Shown piece by piece: positions 55,315-64,000 of a stretch of 64,000 nt of DNA. Position 1 is the stretch's first letter; each line of letters starts with the position of its first letter. This DNA is from Trichodelitschia bisporula (taxonomy: Eukaryota > Ascomycota > Dothideomycetes > Phaeotrichales > Phaeotrichaceae): assembly GCA_010356995.1 (NCBI GenBank), contig ML996703.1:248001-312000 (forward strand), given 5' to 3'. The position numbers were made by a program, and so were the translations under genes. The notes under the pieces were generated by a model. It saw nothing but the letters and a program-made list of their open reading frames with translations. It did no database searches and had not been told where the DNA came from.

Positions 55315-58300
55315 CGTGCTTTTGGTGGGGAGAAGTAGATGCTGACAGTCGTCCAGAAGCGGAGAGAGACCGATCCCGAAGGTCAAATGAATGCCCGAGC
55401 CGCGAAATCAAAGGAGCGTGTTTGCCGGGCGAAAGCTGAAGCGATTGTCGTTGCGTCAGTCGCCTTTTTACATGGGCACACCTGTGGTATTAAGTATTGC
55501 CCTCTACAAACACGAGCACATGCTTCAGCACCTGCGACGCCGGTTCGCAGCCTACATTCTCGAGATTTTTGCCCGATGCGGCGAAGCGTGCCAAGCGCAG
55601 TCTCTTGTGTGAAGACCGTGTAGGCACGCTCGGTGTTTCCGTGTTATCCGTGAGTGGCAGAGGGCTTTCTGAATCACACCTCTGCACTATTCTTTCCATG
55701 GTTTTGCCAACCGAAGCATATCGACACTAAGATACGTGGGAGTGCGATCGGGCATAAGGCTACTGTATCGACGGAGAAAAGCGCGCATTAGGCGCACCTG
55801 CCCGTTGTTGAATGGCGGCGGGTGGCTCACGAGTGTGTGATAGATTGGCGGGGCGAAGCTTGTTTTGCTGCTGTTCTGCATATCCCGCAAGCCTCCACAC
55901 ACCCAGAAACGTGTAGATGCCTTGGCCCGGGGTTGGGCCCGGCTGATCGATTGAGATGAAATGTATCGGCTAATTCCCATGTGGCCATTGCTATTCCACA
56001 GGTCACACGCTCTCATTTGTAGCATGTGCACCGTAGCCCAGTTTCGCATCCCCCGCTTAGCAAGGCCCCGATCACATTCACGTCGGGGGCGGCCGAGCAA
56101 GTCTTTTCCATGACACGTTTTCCTCCACAGATCTCGAGTATCGTGTGGAAACGCGGGCCGGGCGGCCAATCAACATCCTACCCGTAAACGAAGCTACGTT
56201 GCCAAGGCTCAGTCACGGGCAGCGGCCGCGCTATAATGCTGCCAACCGACTAGTTGTCTCGGAAAGCCTGCCGATGGGTACTTCGGCCGTAGTGGCGGCC
56301 AAGGCTGTACGGAAGTGAGCGGTGCCTGGCAGACGTCACTTGAATCTCCCGCAACAATTCCTATTTCCAAGGTTAGTCACGAGAAGAGAACAATACCTAC
56401 CCCACACTCTCACCGGCTCGACTTCCCCTTCCATCCCATCAAGCCGTCACCCTAATTCCCCGGCAAACCGCGCAGTCACGCTCGCCCAGAGCTTGACCCC
56501 GAACCCTATCGCCGATCCCGCGCACCGGAGCATTAACGCCTATACGTGCCAAATATAACGGCCCTCAGCGGGATGCCATGCCCTTCTCACGTGCCCCGCT
56601 CCCCCAGAGGTACACCAAACGGCTAGTTATATATGTGAAACATTATCTGGAAACACATATTGCCCCACGCCGCTGCGCTACGTGCTTCCTGGTTGTTTAT
56701 CCCCCGCTTCGCTTGGGTAGTGCCCTAGTTCTGGGCTGAGAGGGAGGTGAGGGTTAGCGGGCGTAGCGCTGGAAGAGGGGGGAAGGAGGGCGCGTGGACG
56801 CCGGCCGCTAGGGGATTGGGGGGGGAGGGGGGGGGGAAGGGTGTGGGACGGGGTGGCCAGCCGCCGAGATGTATATGTATACTACGTTGTAGCGGTTTCT
56901 TCCCGTTCGGATCGCGCTTGAAGGTGGAGCTAAGTGCTAGACTGAGTGCTAGACTGAGTGCTGGACTGCTGATATCCCGCCTTCCCCTCGCCACAGCTCC
57001 CACGATAGACCTCTTACAGCCACAATACCTCCCAGACAGCTCAGGCGTAGTGAACTCGGTTGAAGATGAAGTAGCCGAGTGGCAAAGGGCGGCGGTGGGA
57101 CGATGCGGCGCGGAGATGTATGATCAGCACGGGAAGAGCGCAGAGCTCACTTTATGTCTGGGAGAGAGGCGCGGCGGGCGGCTTGTGCGGCTGAGAGTGC
57201 GGACTGGCGTTCGGGGTTTAAGCGGGTATGGGTATCTTATGGTTTATAGAGCCTTGGTGGAGGGCGGGCTGGGGCGAGGCTGAAGTCGGGTGTGCGGAAG
57301 GTGAAGGTTGGTATGTGGCTGGGGTGCGTGGTGTGTTTCGATGTCCGTTGAGCTGAGTCTGAGTGAGGTTAGGACTTGGTTTCGGGGCATTGACGGGTGC
57401 GTTCGGCGGTTGTGTATTTGTGGTTATCGAGTTCTTCATGAGGCACTGAGCCTGTGCGACGGTGGTCAGTCTTTCTCTCATGGCACGCGCAAAACAGTTT
57501 CACACACCCCACAGACTCAAGTGATAAGCCCCTTGAGCCAAAAGGAAAGCTTCGTAAGAGCAAACAACGAATCGACAGCCTTCCCGAACGGGCCGAATGA
57601 AGCTCCCCCGGGCCGTCCAGGTGGAGAGCGAAAATCATGTCAGAAGTCACTGAGGCCCCGAGTGTCACTCGAGAAAGTTATGACTGCCCTTTCTGGGTGC
57701 CGGTGCGGGTCGAGGTGGTCATGACCTTTTCAGGTGGTCTTGATAGGAGCAAAGGCTCTAATTCGTGCAAAGGCAGCTATGCAAACTGAAGATTGAAGTA
57801 AAGAGGGAGAGAGGAAGAGAGGAAGAGACTCTCAAGAATAAATATACAGTAATGCCAAGTATCCTCCTATGCTCCTTCCTTCTATTATGCGCACGTTACA
57901 TCATACCTTTTCCTTAGACAAGAACGCTCCTTCCATGGCTACATCAAGTTCTGCGATTACCACTTGTACCCTGATCGAATTCCACGTTTTGGACATCAAC
58001 TGGTGGAGTTACACATTGAAGGGATACCTTACGCACACCGTTGACTAGGGGACGATCCGAGTACACAAAGATATTGACTACGGCGGGAGGCGAACAGTAC
58101 TTGGCTGCAATACTGGGCGGACAGACCCGGTGAGATGGGGAGCTTCGCATGGATAAATGGAATGCTTTCTTTTGGATAATACAGTCCAGTGCAAAGAGAC
58201 AGATAAGCTTCGCACTTACACAGAACCCTGTATAAAATAATGATACATGGTGCTAACTGCCGACCTCACGGTTCCCAACCAGAACCCAACCACATTTGCC

Positions 58301-58466
58301 TCCAGGAGGAAATCTCACGCAATCTCAAGCCGGCACAACCCCGACCTCAGCCACGCTGACTTCCCTTCCCAGAATCATCTCCAGCCCTTTATGCGACGTG
58401 AATCTGCACACAATCAGCGCCGTCTCATCAAGCCAATCGAGCTACACACCTTAGGGGCTTTGGGGC
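55315..58466. other. Gene-poor stretch
   Basis: About 3.1 kb without a supported gene. It holds a G-rich tract (about 56815-56840), a 12-14-base repeat of the GTGCTAGACTGA type at about 56933-56965, a purine microsatellite (GAGAGGAA type, about 57803-57830) and the second copy of the dispersed repeat. Confidence 0.45.
57800..57935 (+). repeat. Purine microsatellite and dispersed repeat, copy 2
   Basis: Starts with AGAGGGAGAGAGG-like sequence, then AATAAATATACAGTA and the shared block starting ATGCCAAGTATCCTCCTATG. It matches the segment at about 33235-33345 in the same orientation, including GCTCCTTCC near the end. Confidence 0.75.
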
Positions 58467-59258
58467 CTACAGCGCCTCCACGGCAGCCTCCGAGCGCGGG
58501 ATGTGGATCTTCGGGACGTTGACCTTGGGGATGTTGACCTTGGGGATCTCGATCTTGGGCGGCTTGGGGAGGTTGACCTTCGGGATCTCGATCTTAGGCG
58601 GCTTCGGGATATTGACCTTGGGGAGCTGCGGCGGCTTGGGCGCCAGTAGATCCTCGACGGCGGCTTCCGAGCGCGGTATATGGATCTTCGGGGGCTTGGG
58701 GAGGTTGACCTTCGGGATGTTGATCTTCGGGATCTCGATCTTAGGCGGCTTGGGGATGTTGACCTTCGGGATCTCGATCTTCGGCGGCTTGGGCGCCAGC
58801 AGGTCCTCGACGGCGGCCTCGGAGCGCGGGATGTGGATCTTCGGGGGCTTGGGGAGGTTGACCTTTGGGATGTTGATCTTGGGGATCTCGATCTTAGGCG
58901 GCTTGGGGATGTTGACCTTTGGGATCTCGATCTTAGGCGGCTTGGGCGCTAGCAGGTCCTCGGCCACGGCTTCGGAGCGCGGGATGTGGATCTTCGGGAT
59001 GTTGATGTTGGGGATGTTGATGTTGGGGATGTTGGGCTTCGGGATGTTCACGTTGGGGAGGTTGATCTTCGGGATCTCGATCTTCGGCGGCTTCGGGAGG
59101 CTCGGGATGTTGACCTTGGGGATTTCGACCTTCGGCGGCTTGGGGAAGTCGACCGGGAAGGCGGCGACAAGGGCGCTGTGGGGTATGTGTTAGACTATGT
59201 GGGAGAAGGGAGAGGTAGAAGCTTACCTAGCGCCGAGGACGGAAAGAACGACCTTCAT
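58467..59258 (-). CDS. Secreted Lys/Ile/Pro pentapeptide-repeat protein, novel-looking
   Basis: Exons 59258-59227 and 59175-58467 (51-nt intron, GTAAGC...CACAG) give 246 residues. A signal peptide (MKVVLSVLGASALVAA) is followed directly by FPVDFPKPPKVEIP. The rest is built of pentapeptides such as KIEIP, KVNIP, KINIP and KVNLP, broken by KPP. Three long units begin KIHIPRSEA, continue with VEDLLAPKPP (or AEDLLAPKPP) and run 51, 51 and 59 residues; a fourth start (KIHIPRSEAAVEAL) ends the protein. DNA spacing of the units is 153, 153 and 177 bases. The mature part has no Cys, Trp, Tyr or Met. There is no dibasic Kex2 site; the only Arg residues are in the HIPRSEA motif. Periodic Pro and alternating hydrophobics recall periaxin and AHNAK repeats. 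A wall or surface structural role, or processing into peptides, is speculation. Confidence 0.85.
58480..58998. repeat. 153-bp tandem repeat inside the pentapeptide-repeat gene
   Basis: The GAGCGCGGGATGTGGATCTT-type landmark (minus-strand HIPRSE) recurs at about 58490, 58668, 58821 and 58974, that is 177, 153 and 153 bases apart. Copies are nearly identical in DNA, so they arose or were homogenised recently. Within each copy a 15-base period follows the pentapeptides. Confidence 0.9.
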
Positions 59259-61060
59259 TTTTGAAGTGCTGTTGGCTCAAAGGAGTGTTGTCTGGTTGTC
59301 GTGGAAGCTGGATCGAGATATGATGCAAGAAGGGGCCACTTTATACCTTTCCAAACTTCAAACCACACCACCATAAGCGTTGGGGAAGCGAGAATTACCC
59401 ACGGGAAGCGAGATGCGAGCCATGCCACCCCACAACATGTCCCAGGGTCCATCGTGATATTTCCTCCAATGGATCACTCTGTTAACCCCTTGAGCGGCAA
59501 CCAAACCTAGAAATTAGTCCACGGTGTTAAACGGGCCGTTCCCATCGAGCTCTCCGCAATATGTTTCTCAACGTTCGAGACTAGAAGAATAGATGGGCCA
59601 GTTCGTTACGCGGGGAACGGGCCGCGTGGGAGCCCGGCATTTGCAGGGATGAGGCACTGGCGCGAGAGCTTGTGCTGATGTCGTTGGCACATGGGGAGAG
59701 GGGAACATGCGGAGAAGGGCTCGACAGATTGGCCCGTGGGAAAGGCAAGTCAGTTGACAGAAGGCTTGCGCAAATCTCCAGCCTTATTGCATGCGAGGCA
59801 CAGGCCCGGCGGAGATCGAGAGTGAGGCTAGGCGCAGCTGTGATTGGCGGCTTTTTTAAGAAGGTTAAACGTGCTTCCAGGTTCTATGGTGCGAAGCCTT
59901 GTCAAGCTTTGCGCCGTGTTGGACGGTTCGTTAATGTAGAGGCGGGGTAGTGCTCATCCCTCCGGAATTCTGGTTGAGATGTGGGCGTACTTGGGCGAGT
60001 GAGGGGTCGAGGCCCGCAGGCTCGGTTCGAGACCGCCGGTGGAGAGGCCGAATCGGGTTATTAGAACTAGCTCTCGAATTTTCCGATACGGTTGCGATCT
60101 CCATCTTAGTCTTGCCTCTGGTAGTGTGGGTAGAATTCTCTCCGTCGCTCTTCCGTTCCCAAGTCGAAATCGCAGCTCGAGTCACGTCGTTCGGGTTAAC
60201 GATCTTGTTAACAAGGCGATGAGGCTCGAGCACTTGAAACGTGCCCAAGCGAGGACCTTCATTGGAATTTTCCATGACGCGAAAAGACACAGGGAACACG
60301 CCTTGATGTTCAAAGAGCAAGTTGTTGAATCCAAAACGAGGAAAGTCTCGTCTCCCACGGGTGGAAAATATACGCTGCTCGGATGATGTGATTGCCCCTC
60401 CCAGATTTATGGTTTGCTGGCTCGCAATATCAACACGTGCGGCGCAAAAGTGATGGGGTCCAGACTCGTGGTGTGACAGCCTGGAATATAGTAGGGTCAT
60501 GGCACTGCCCACTATACACTCTACGTTTGAGGAGCAGGAACCTGCTCCTTCAAGCCTTGTCATATAGTGTAGTATAGGTCGGGATCCATTCGGAATGCGG
60601 AGATGCACCCAAGCGATGAACCGAATAGAGGAGCCCATCCGAAAATAACCTGCACTCGCCCTGTTGTCTTCCAGATTGGTTGCGACATCAAGACCGGGAC
60701 CTGTATTGGGCGTCGGACATTGGAACTGCTCGTTCATCTGGTAATTTCCGGCCTTGTTTAGACGATTTACAAGGGCGACGAGGCGAGTTGAGGCGGTTCC
60801 ACGGATCGGAGTTGTCCTTGCGAGATCTCATCACATGCTCCAGGGAAGTCATGACGTCTCACCAAACCGCTGCAGCAAAGGACTTGAATTGAAAACCTAT
60901 GAATGAAATTAGCAGTTAACTCGGGTATCGTCCCCCGCCTCAACCACGGCCATCGACCAGCAGAGGGGTTCTGGCATCCATGCCCAGCTCCCATATCCCA
61001 AGGCCGTAAAACGCCGCCATATGCCCGGATCTTGTTGATTAGTCGCTGCTACACCCGTCT
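59259..61060. other. Intergenic with one doubtful ORF
   Basis: Promoter side of the repeat-protein gene, then gene-poor DNA up to the PDCD5 gene. The only sizeable frame is listed separately. A hairpin-forming segment lies at about 60510-60580. Confidence 0.45.
59931..60737 (-). CDS. Uncharacterised ORF, 268 codons (doubtful)
   Basis: An uninterrupted frame with a true ATG at 60737. I recognise no domain, signal peptide or repeat in the protein. The middle (FEHQGVFPVSFRVMENSNEG, GTFQVLEPHRLVNKI) could be globular. Codon use is less GC-biased than in the sure genes around it, and the frame spans a DNA hairpin, so it may be chance. Kept only because of its length. Confidence 0.25.
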   Translation of the reverse strand: MNEQFQCPTPNTGPGLDVATNLEDNRASAGYFRMGSSIRFIAWVHLRIPNGSRPILHYMTRLEGAGSCSSNVECIVGSAMTLLYSRLSHHESGPHHFCAARVDIASQQTINLGGAITSSEQRIFSTRGRRDFPRFGFNNLLFEHQGVFPVSFRVMENSNEGPRLGTFQVLEPHRLVNKIVNPNDVTRAAISTWERKSDGENSTHTTRGKTKMEIATVSENSRASSNNPIRPLHRRSRTEPAGLDPSLAQVRPHLNQNSGGMSTTPPLH

Positions 61061-61591
61061 TCACAGGTCCAGCAGATCATCATCATCATCGTCCCAGGTG
61101 GGCTTTCGCCTCGTAACCGTAATCTTTTGCTCCGGCGCCTCGTTCTCAGCCACAGCGCCGAGAAGCTGCTTCAACTGCTCCTCCGTGACTTTCTGGCGGA
61201 TCTGGCCCGAGCGAGCGAGCGAAATGAGGCGGTTCTCAACATCAGTCGCGCGCGAAGCCTTGACAAGACGGATGCGGTCCAGGCGGTCAGCGGCCGCGGG
61301 ATCGAGGATCTGCGAGAGGATGGAGGCGCGAGCTTCGGCTTCACGTTCGGACCTAACTCCTGTCAACGACAGCGACAGGAAAGAGTGATTACAAGGCTTA
61401 CTTTTGCTGATCCTGGCCGTCACCGCCTGCCCCACCACCTTGCTGCTGGAGCTGCGCGAGACGTGCACGCCGAATCTGGATGCCGCGTTAGCAGACGTGG
61501 TGACTGAGGGATGCATAGGGGTGCTTTTGAGTGGTGCACGAGAAGAAGAAAAAGCTCCGAAGCATACCTCTTCCAAATCTGCGTCGGCCAT
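61061..61591 (-). CDS. PDCD5-family DNA-binding protein
   Basis: Exons 61591-61568, 61475-61402 and 61352-61061 give 129 residues, the usual length for PDCD5/TFAR19 (yeast Ymr074c). The N-terminus MADADLEE joins IRRARLAQLQQQGGG, then GDGQDQQK joins SEREAEARASILSQILD, as in the family. The three-helix core has AADRLDRIRLVKASRA, VENRLISLARSGQI and KVTEEQLKQLLG. The tail ITVTRRKPTWDDDDDD is typical (RRKx...DDDD). The longest single frame here reads through both introns and gives a false N-terminal half. Human PDCD5 is linked to apoptosis and to prefoldin/CCT; the role in fungi is open. Confidence 0.94.
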   Translation of the reverse strand: MADADLEEVCFGAFSSSRAPLKSTPMHPSVTTSANAASRFGVHVSRSSSSKVVGQAVTARISKSKPCNHSFLSLSLTGVRSEREAEARASILSQILDPAAADRLDRIRLVKASRATDVENRLISLARSGQIRQKVTEEQLKQLLGAVAENEAPEQKITVTRRKPTWDDDDDDLLDL

Positions 61592-63474
61592 GTTGGAGAT
61601 GAGGTGGTTATGTGGTGTTCAAGTGGCACTTTGTGGCTTGCTGCCTTTTCGGATGCGGGGCAGGTGGCTCGAATCACGAACGCCATGCATGACGCCGCGG
61701 GGCCGGTGTTTCTTTCTGCCGCCTGCTGCCCCATGGCGGTGACGGTCTTCGACGCTTGGAGGTTCGCTGCTGCCGGTACGGTAGGTACGGGAATCCAAGC
61801 ATCTCACCTGATGATCAATCAAGACTTTGACTTCGAATTGAAAATTCGTGTGATTAGATACCAGCTCCTGGAGGACATGGCGCGCTCGAAAGTGGTACGA
61901 CTGTTAGTGCAATTTATCAAGCTCCAACACCTGCGCTTCTGATCGGGCTCGAGAAATGAGGAAGTTGAATAGCAACATGACACAAGAGTACAGTAGGTAG
62001 CACAGCAATGGCCCGACGGAGATTCTCAGGGACCAGCGTCCAAGTGTTCGTTTGAGGTGTTTGGAAGAGCTCATTGATGCATCAGAAAGCAATTTCTGAC
62101 TCGCAGTCGGAAGCTGGAGATCCAGTCAAAGATGTGCACACCCACGTGGGTCATGAAGTGACTTTTATAAAATCCTAGTCTGCTCTTTAGCGGGAGACGG
62201 CGGGCCGGTACGCCCTAAGGAAGGTGAGATGTGCCTCCTGGCGGAACATCAGGCACGAAGAAACAGGGGAAAACAAGAGGGTTGTTTTGATGCTGCGCTT
62301 ATGCGCCATGCAATAGGCTATGTTCTAGGAATGAGGCTGCGAAAACAGCGAAACAGAGCGAGGATGTTTCTGATGGGCTGGTGCAGAAATGGTGACGAGT
62401 TCGGAGGTCAGAAAACGCCAGGAAAAGGCAAAAATGACATGCATTCTTGTGATCTGACTTCTTACAGGCTCATCTCGCGACTCAGGTCATCATCCACCAG
62501 CTGACTGATGATGGCTATTACTAGTGCCAGAGATAGGAAGACCATATCCTACCGAAAGCTATCATCGTGAATGCTGGGTTGCTGAGGGAAGCTTAGGATA
62601 GCAAAGTACAAAAGACCGGCTGAAAATGCCATGCGGTTCCGGTCCGGGGCAAGATACGTATTCTAGACGTTGTGGACGCGCGGAGAGAGACGCATGAGAG
62701 ACGTGCATGTCTGCAGTCTCCTCCGATTGACCACAGCCCACTGGCGCCAAGTTGTGATGTCCTAGCGAAGTTGAGCGCCCCAGCGGTTCTCCGGAGCGCC
62801 TCATAGCTGCAAGTCGCCGCCTTCCCGACTCCGCTTGCAAGCCTTCAACCCCCCCAACCCCCCCCCCAGTCTTCCAAGTCACTCCTCCTCCACCATCCAC
62901 ACAACTCCACTACCTCCCCCACCATTCCCGCACCCGCATTCCCTACTACTCTTCACATCACCCCTCCCTCTTGCATCTGCATTTCACGAAGCGCAAACGC
63001 ACCATTCTCCGACATGCCCAATTGGTGAACGTGCCAGCGAACCCCCCGGCCCCATCAGGTTTTGTTGTCACAAGGGCTCGCCCAGCGCACTGCCGGCCCC
63101 CTTGTGCAGCGTCCATCCTTGCCTGCCGGCCTGGTTCGTCCTACCGACCGCAGCATCCCGAGCCCTTCAAAGTGACCTGCGGGTCCTGATTTCAAGCTGG
63201 CCGAGTGAGTAGCATCGTCATCACATCCCCTCTTACTTTGTGCACCAAAAATCCGCTCTTCGTTGCGAGCGCGTCGCGAACTGTCGCGCTGATGGTGTCC
63301 AGCTTCTTCCTGTGGGGCCACACCAGTGGCCTCGCCGCCCGCCTCTCACAACATTCCTCGCCGAAACGTTCCATATCGGCAACAACTGCGTCGCCGGGAC
63401 CGCCGACGCCCTTATCGCCGCCTGAGACAACTCGAACTCTCGCACACTCTTCATCAACACCCGCACTTGCCGCC
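61592..63474. other. Intergenic, leader of the Sec2-like gene at its end
   Basis: No gene is supported. The last 180 bases before 63475 are in frame with the Sec2-like protein and read Ser/Thr/Pro-rich (SPKRSISATTASPGPPTP), so an earlier start, for example the in-frame ATG at 63292, cannot be excluded. Confidence 0.45.
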
Positions 63475-64000
63475 ATGGCAGCGGCTGTCGCTCCCGCGCC
63501 TGCTATACCGTCGCGGCTATTTCCCGCAGACTCTGAAGCGATGAACACTATACGAGATCCCCGAACTCCGAGTCCGTCGTCCTCGCTCTCGCGTTCAGAC
63601 TCGACTGCATCAGCCCCGCACCCCGACCTCAGCAGCGAGGTTGCAACCCTGAGCTCCAAGCTCGTCAACGCCATCAACCACCAGACAAACCTCGATGATG
63701 CTCTACAGGGCGCGCGCCACGACCTCGAGATGGCACGGCGGAGGATGGACAAACTGGAGGCGGCGGTCAAGCAGCACGAACAACTCGTGAGCAGCGGTTC
63801 TCTGCTCCGCAAGGAGGACATTGAGGCACGCGAGGCCCGGATGGTGGCCGAGCTTGAGGAGGAGCGCAAGCTGCGGGCCAAGGCGGAGGCTGAAAAGAAG
63901 AAAATGGAGCAAGAGCTGGGAGATCTCACAACTGCGCTGTTCGAGGAGGCTAACACCATGGTGGTCACGGCACGTATGAAGGCCGAAGCCTTGGAGAAGC
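63475..64000 (+). CDS. Sec2-type Rab guanine-nucleotide exchange factor, N-terminal part
   Basis: The frame is open to the window end, so the gene is cut. The 175 visible residues begin MAAAVAPAPAIPSRLFPADS, continue with a Ser/Pro-rich lead and HPDLSSEVATLSSKLVNAIN, and then form a long coiled coil (LQGARHDLEMARRRMDKLEA, ARMVAELEEERKLRAKAEAE). The coiled coil reaches LGDLTTALFEEANTMVVTAR, the family's Rab-contact region (Sec2/Rabin8 GEF domain). In yeast Sec2 activates the Rab Sec4 on secretory vesicles and drives polarised exocytosis. The start at 63475 sits in a good context (GCCGCCATGGC). No intron is seen in the visible part. Confidence 0.87.
   Translation, partial: MAAAVAPAPAIPSRLFPADSEAMNTIRDPRTPSPSSSLSRSDSTASAPHPDLSSEVATLSSKLVNAINHQTNLDDALQGARHDLEMARRRMDKLEAAVKQHEQLVSSGSLLRKEDIEAREARMVAELEEERKLRAKAEAEKKKMEQELGDLTTALFEEANTMVVTARMKAEALEK

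Noticed and set aside
58501-59193. Open frames on the plus strand across the pentapeptide-repeat gene, up to 230 codons
   Set aside because: They are antisense shadows caused by the 15-base periodicity. The minus strand has the signal peptide, the intron and the correct ATG.
60000-60050. tRNA-like B box (GGTTCGAGACC)
   Set aside because: No A box, D arm or acceptor stem could be found at the right distance on either side.
1-64000. Secondary-metabolite cluster around the P450 or the repeat protein
   Set aside because: No synthase, transporter or cluster regulator lies near either gene. The zinc-finger and bHLH genes are far away and stand alone.
1-64000. Transposons, LTR or other virus-like elements, CRISPR arrays
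   Set aside because: No reverse transcriptase, integrase, transposase, capsid motif, long terminal repeat or regular spacer array was seen. Only short repeats are present.

Overview
This window looks like a gene-dense piece of a filamentous ascomycete genome (Pezizomycotina). A Dothideomycete is my best guess, from gene content and style rather than from any marker. The signs are short introns (42-60 nt, a few longer) with GTAAGT-like donors, CTAAC-type branch sites and CAG/TAG acceptors, single genes on both strands with no operons, GC-rich codon choice, and fungus-specific families (DUF3433 membrane protein, cutinase, CYP52-type P450, borealin with a long tail). No rRNA, tRNA, CRISPR array or recognisable transposon was found.

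Layout. 1-3.6 kb: non-coding, with an 11-bp minisatellite in the leader region of a five-exon bHLH transcription factor (3.6-5.4 kb). 6.3-9.2 kb: ATP-dependent NAD(P)H-hydrate dehydratase (+) converging on an SRm160/SRRM1-like PWI-domain splicing factor (-). 9.2-20.4 kb is sparse: one disordered protein (12.8-14.4 kb) and a CYP52-type P450 (15.8-17.5 kb, -). 20.4-32.6 kb is a compact housekeeping block: SH3BGR/thioredoxin-like protein with an acidic tail (+), borealin-like chromosomal passenger subunit (-), and divergent from it proteasome subunit Rpn10 (+), a UBE3D/Ipa1-like HECT_2 protein (+) and a CLIP-170-type microtubule plus-end protein (+). 32.6-38.2 kb is gene-poor. 38.2-40.6 kb: C2H2 zinc-finger regulator. 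40.6-44 kb: a degenerate UDP-galactopyranose mutase fragment and a small proline-rich repeat ORF. 44.4-53.1 kb: fructosamine/ketosamine 3-kinase (-), DUF3433 membrane protein (+), N-terminal protein methyltransferase (+), a doubtful proline-rich ORF (-) and phosphopantothenate-cysteine ligase (-). 54.6-55.3 kb: secreted cutinase (-). 58.5-59.3 kb: a secreted protein built almost entirely of Lys/Ile/Pro pentapeptides arranged in 51-residue repeats (-). 61.1-61.6 kb: PDCD5-family protein (-). The window ends inside a Sec2-type Rab exchange factor (+).

The genes do not form one pathway. Most are independent housekeeping functions (splicing, mitosis, proteasome, microtubules, CoA synthesis, metabolite repair, protein methylation, secretion). 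The accessory part is the P450, the cutinase and the repeat protein. The repeat protein is the least familiar object here and my main candidate for something undescribed. Exon boundaries were placed by eye from splice consensus, reading frame and remembered family sequences; no search was run.
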